Assembly (NCBI GenBank): GCA_013359265.1
Contig: JABWCD010000004.1
Location: forward strand, 186,001-250,000
Length of the DNA: 64,000 nucleotides
Reading direction: 5' to 3'
Origin: Candidatus Hydrogenedentota bacterium
Lineage (GTDB): Bacteria > Hydrogenedentota > Hydrogenedentia > Hydrogenedentales > SLHB01
Made by a program: the position numbers and the translations under genes. Positions 63,667-64,000 of this stretch are shown here, piece by piece. Below the pieces are notes generated by a model that worked only from the letters and a program-made list of their open reading frames with translations, made no database searches and was not told the origin of the DNA. Numbering within the stretch: the first letter of the stretch is position 1; each line of letters begins with the position of its first letter.

Positions 63667-64000
63667 TTACTGCGCAACCACATCGATTTCGCCCGGTACG
63701 CCGCGCCCGCGGACCGATGCGTCGTACATGCCTTCGCCCGTCACGGCCGGATATTGGTAATGGCCCGGCGTGACCGCACGAACTATGTAGTAGAGGTTGT
63801 GTTTGCCCGTGTCGATCGAGTCGAACGCAGCAACAAGCCGGTCGTCGCGCACTTCAAGGTATGTTGGCGTAATTCGGTTCTTGAACGCGTCCGACGGAAT
63901 CGCGTCGGCGTCGAGCCGCGGATTCTGAATCTCGAACCCGGCGGGGATGAGATCGGCGATAACGACGTTTTTCGCGGGGCGATCGCAATTCAGTTCGATG
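63667..64000 (-). CDS. Bacterial alpha-2-macroglobulin, C-terminal end (gene continues outside window)
   Basis: Only the last 110 or so residues are visible; the frame is open to the window edge. The segment VVIADLIPAGFEIQNPRL and, near the end, AFDSIDTGKHNLYYIVRAV followed by TPGHYQYPAVTGEGMYDAS match the C-terminal end of the YfhM-type alpha-2-macroglobulins. These are periplasmic protease traps. The stop TAA (63667-63669) lies 3 bases before the pbpC start, so both are translated from one transcript. PBP1C and alpha-2-macroglobulin are believed to cooperate at the envelope. The thioester motif is not in view. Confidence 0.85.
   Translation of the reverse strand, partial: IELNCDRPAKNVVIADLIPAGFEIQNPRLDADAIPSDAFKNRITPTYLEVRDDRLVAAFDSIDTGKHNLYYIVRAVTPGHYQYPAVTGEGMYDASVRGRGVPGEIDVVAQ

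Overview
The window reads as a moderately GC-rich, densely coded piece of a Gram-negative bacterial chromosome. It has an alginate-export-type outer-membrane porin, Tat- and Sec-exported proteins, an outer-membrane-type lipoprotein, two PEP-CTERM proteins, three DUF1559-type pseudopilins ending in the H-X9-DG signature, two Tat-exported Gfo/Idh/MocA oxidoreductases and a sialate O-acetylesterase. That mixture is typical of the Planctomycetota/Hydrogenedentota part of the tree. The assignment is an inference from gene content; there is no rRNA gene to test it. No transposase, integrase, phage or CRISPR locus was seen. Non-coding repeats are limited to a few palindromic elements.

Layout. 1-10.8 kb: the 3' end of a metallophosphoesterase, a secreted SH3-like protein, a membrane-anchored alpha/beta hydrolase divergent from a porin, a TrpB2-type tryptophan synthase beta chain, an acyl-CoA dehydrogenase next to an AMACR-like family III CoA transferase, and an exported sialate O-acetylesterase. 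10.8-15.8 kb: a palindromic repeat, a response regulator with a degenerate GGDEF domain, a membrane TPR protein and a membrane-embedded spermidine-synthase-like protein. 15.9-19.6 kb: a GH4 glycosidase followed by purC and purF. 19.6-24.3 kb (minus strand): an unknown membrane protein and a compact dxs - extended SDR - steroid 5-alpha-reductase-like cluster. 24.3-33.2 kb: a poorly explained gap, a GNAT acetyltransferase, a glycine-rich STN-domain protein, a dynamin-like GTPase, an aldo/keto reductase, two PEP-CTERM genes each with a good sigma-54 promoter match, a small hydrophobic ORF and an exported hydrolase.

33.2-40.4 kb (minus): a protein quality-control block tRNA-Arg, tRNA-Leu, tig, clpP, clpX, lon, engB, with overlapping reading frames and a trigger factor carrying an N-terminal His-Asp tract. 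40.5-44.7 kb: two Tat-type oxidoreductases, a small membrane protein and a TPR lipoprotein. 44.8-52.5 kb (minus): inositol-monophosphatase-family enzyme, methyltransferase, mtlD, 2-oxoacid dehydrogenase E2, a 34-residue ORF, E3 (lpdA) and a YfhO-family membrane protein. 52.7-56.0 kb (plus): a molybdopterin operon moaA-moaC-mobA-like-moaD-moaE. 56.0-59.4 kb (minus): three pseudopilin genes, two of them recent tandem duplicates. 59.9-64 kb (minus): rimO, then pbpC directly downstream of an alpha-2-macroglobulin gene that runs off the window.

The points most worth following are the paired sigma-54/PEP-CTERM genes, the dxs-SDR-5-alpha-reductase cluster, the His-Asp trigger factor whose mRNA may be released by tRNA processing, the two small ORFs, and the unexplained 24.5-25.1 kb segment. 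I did not find a complete system that I can call new.
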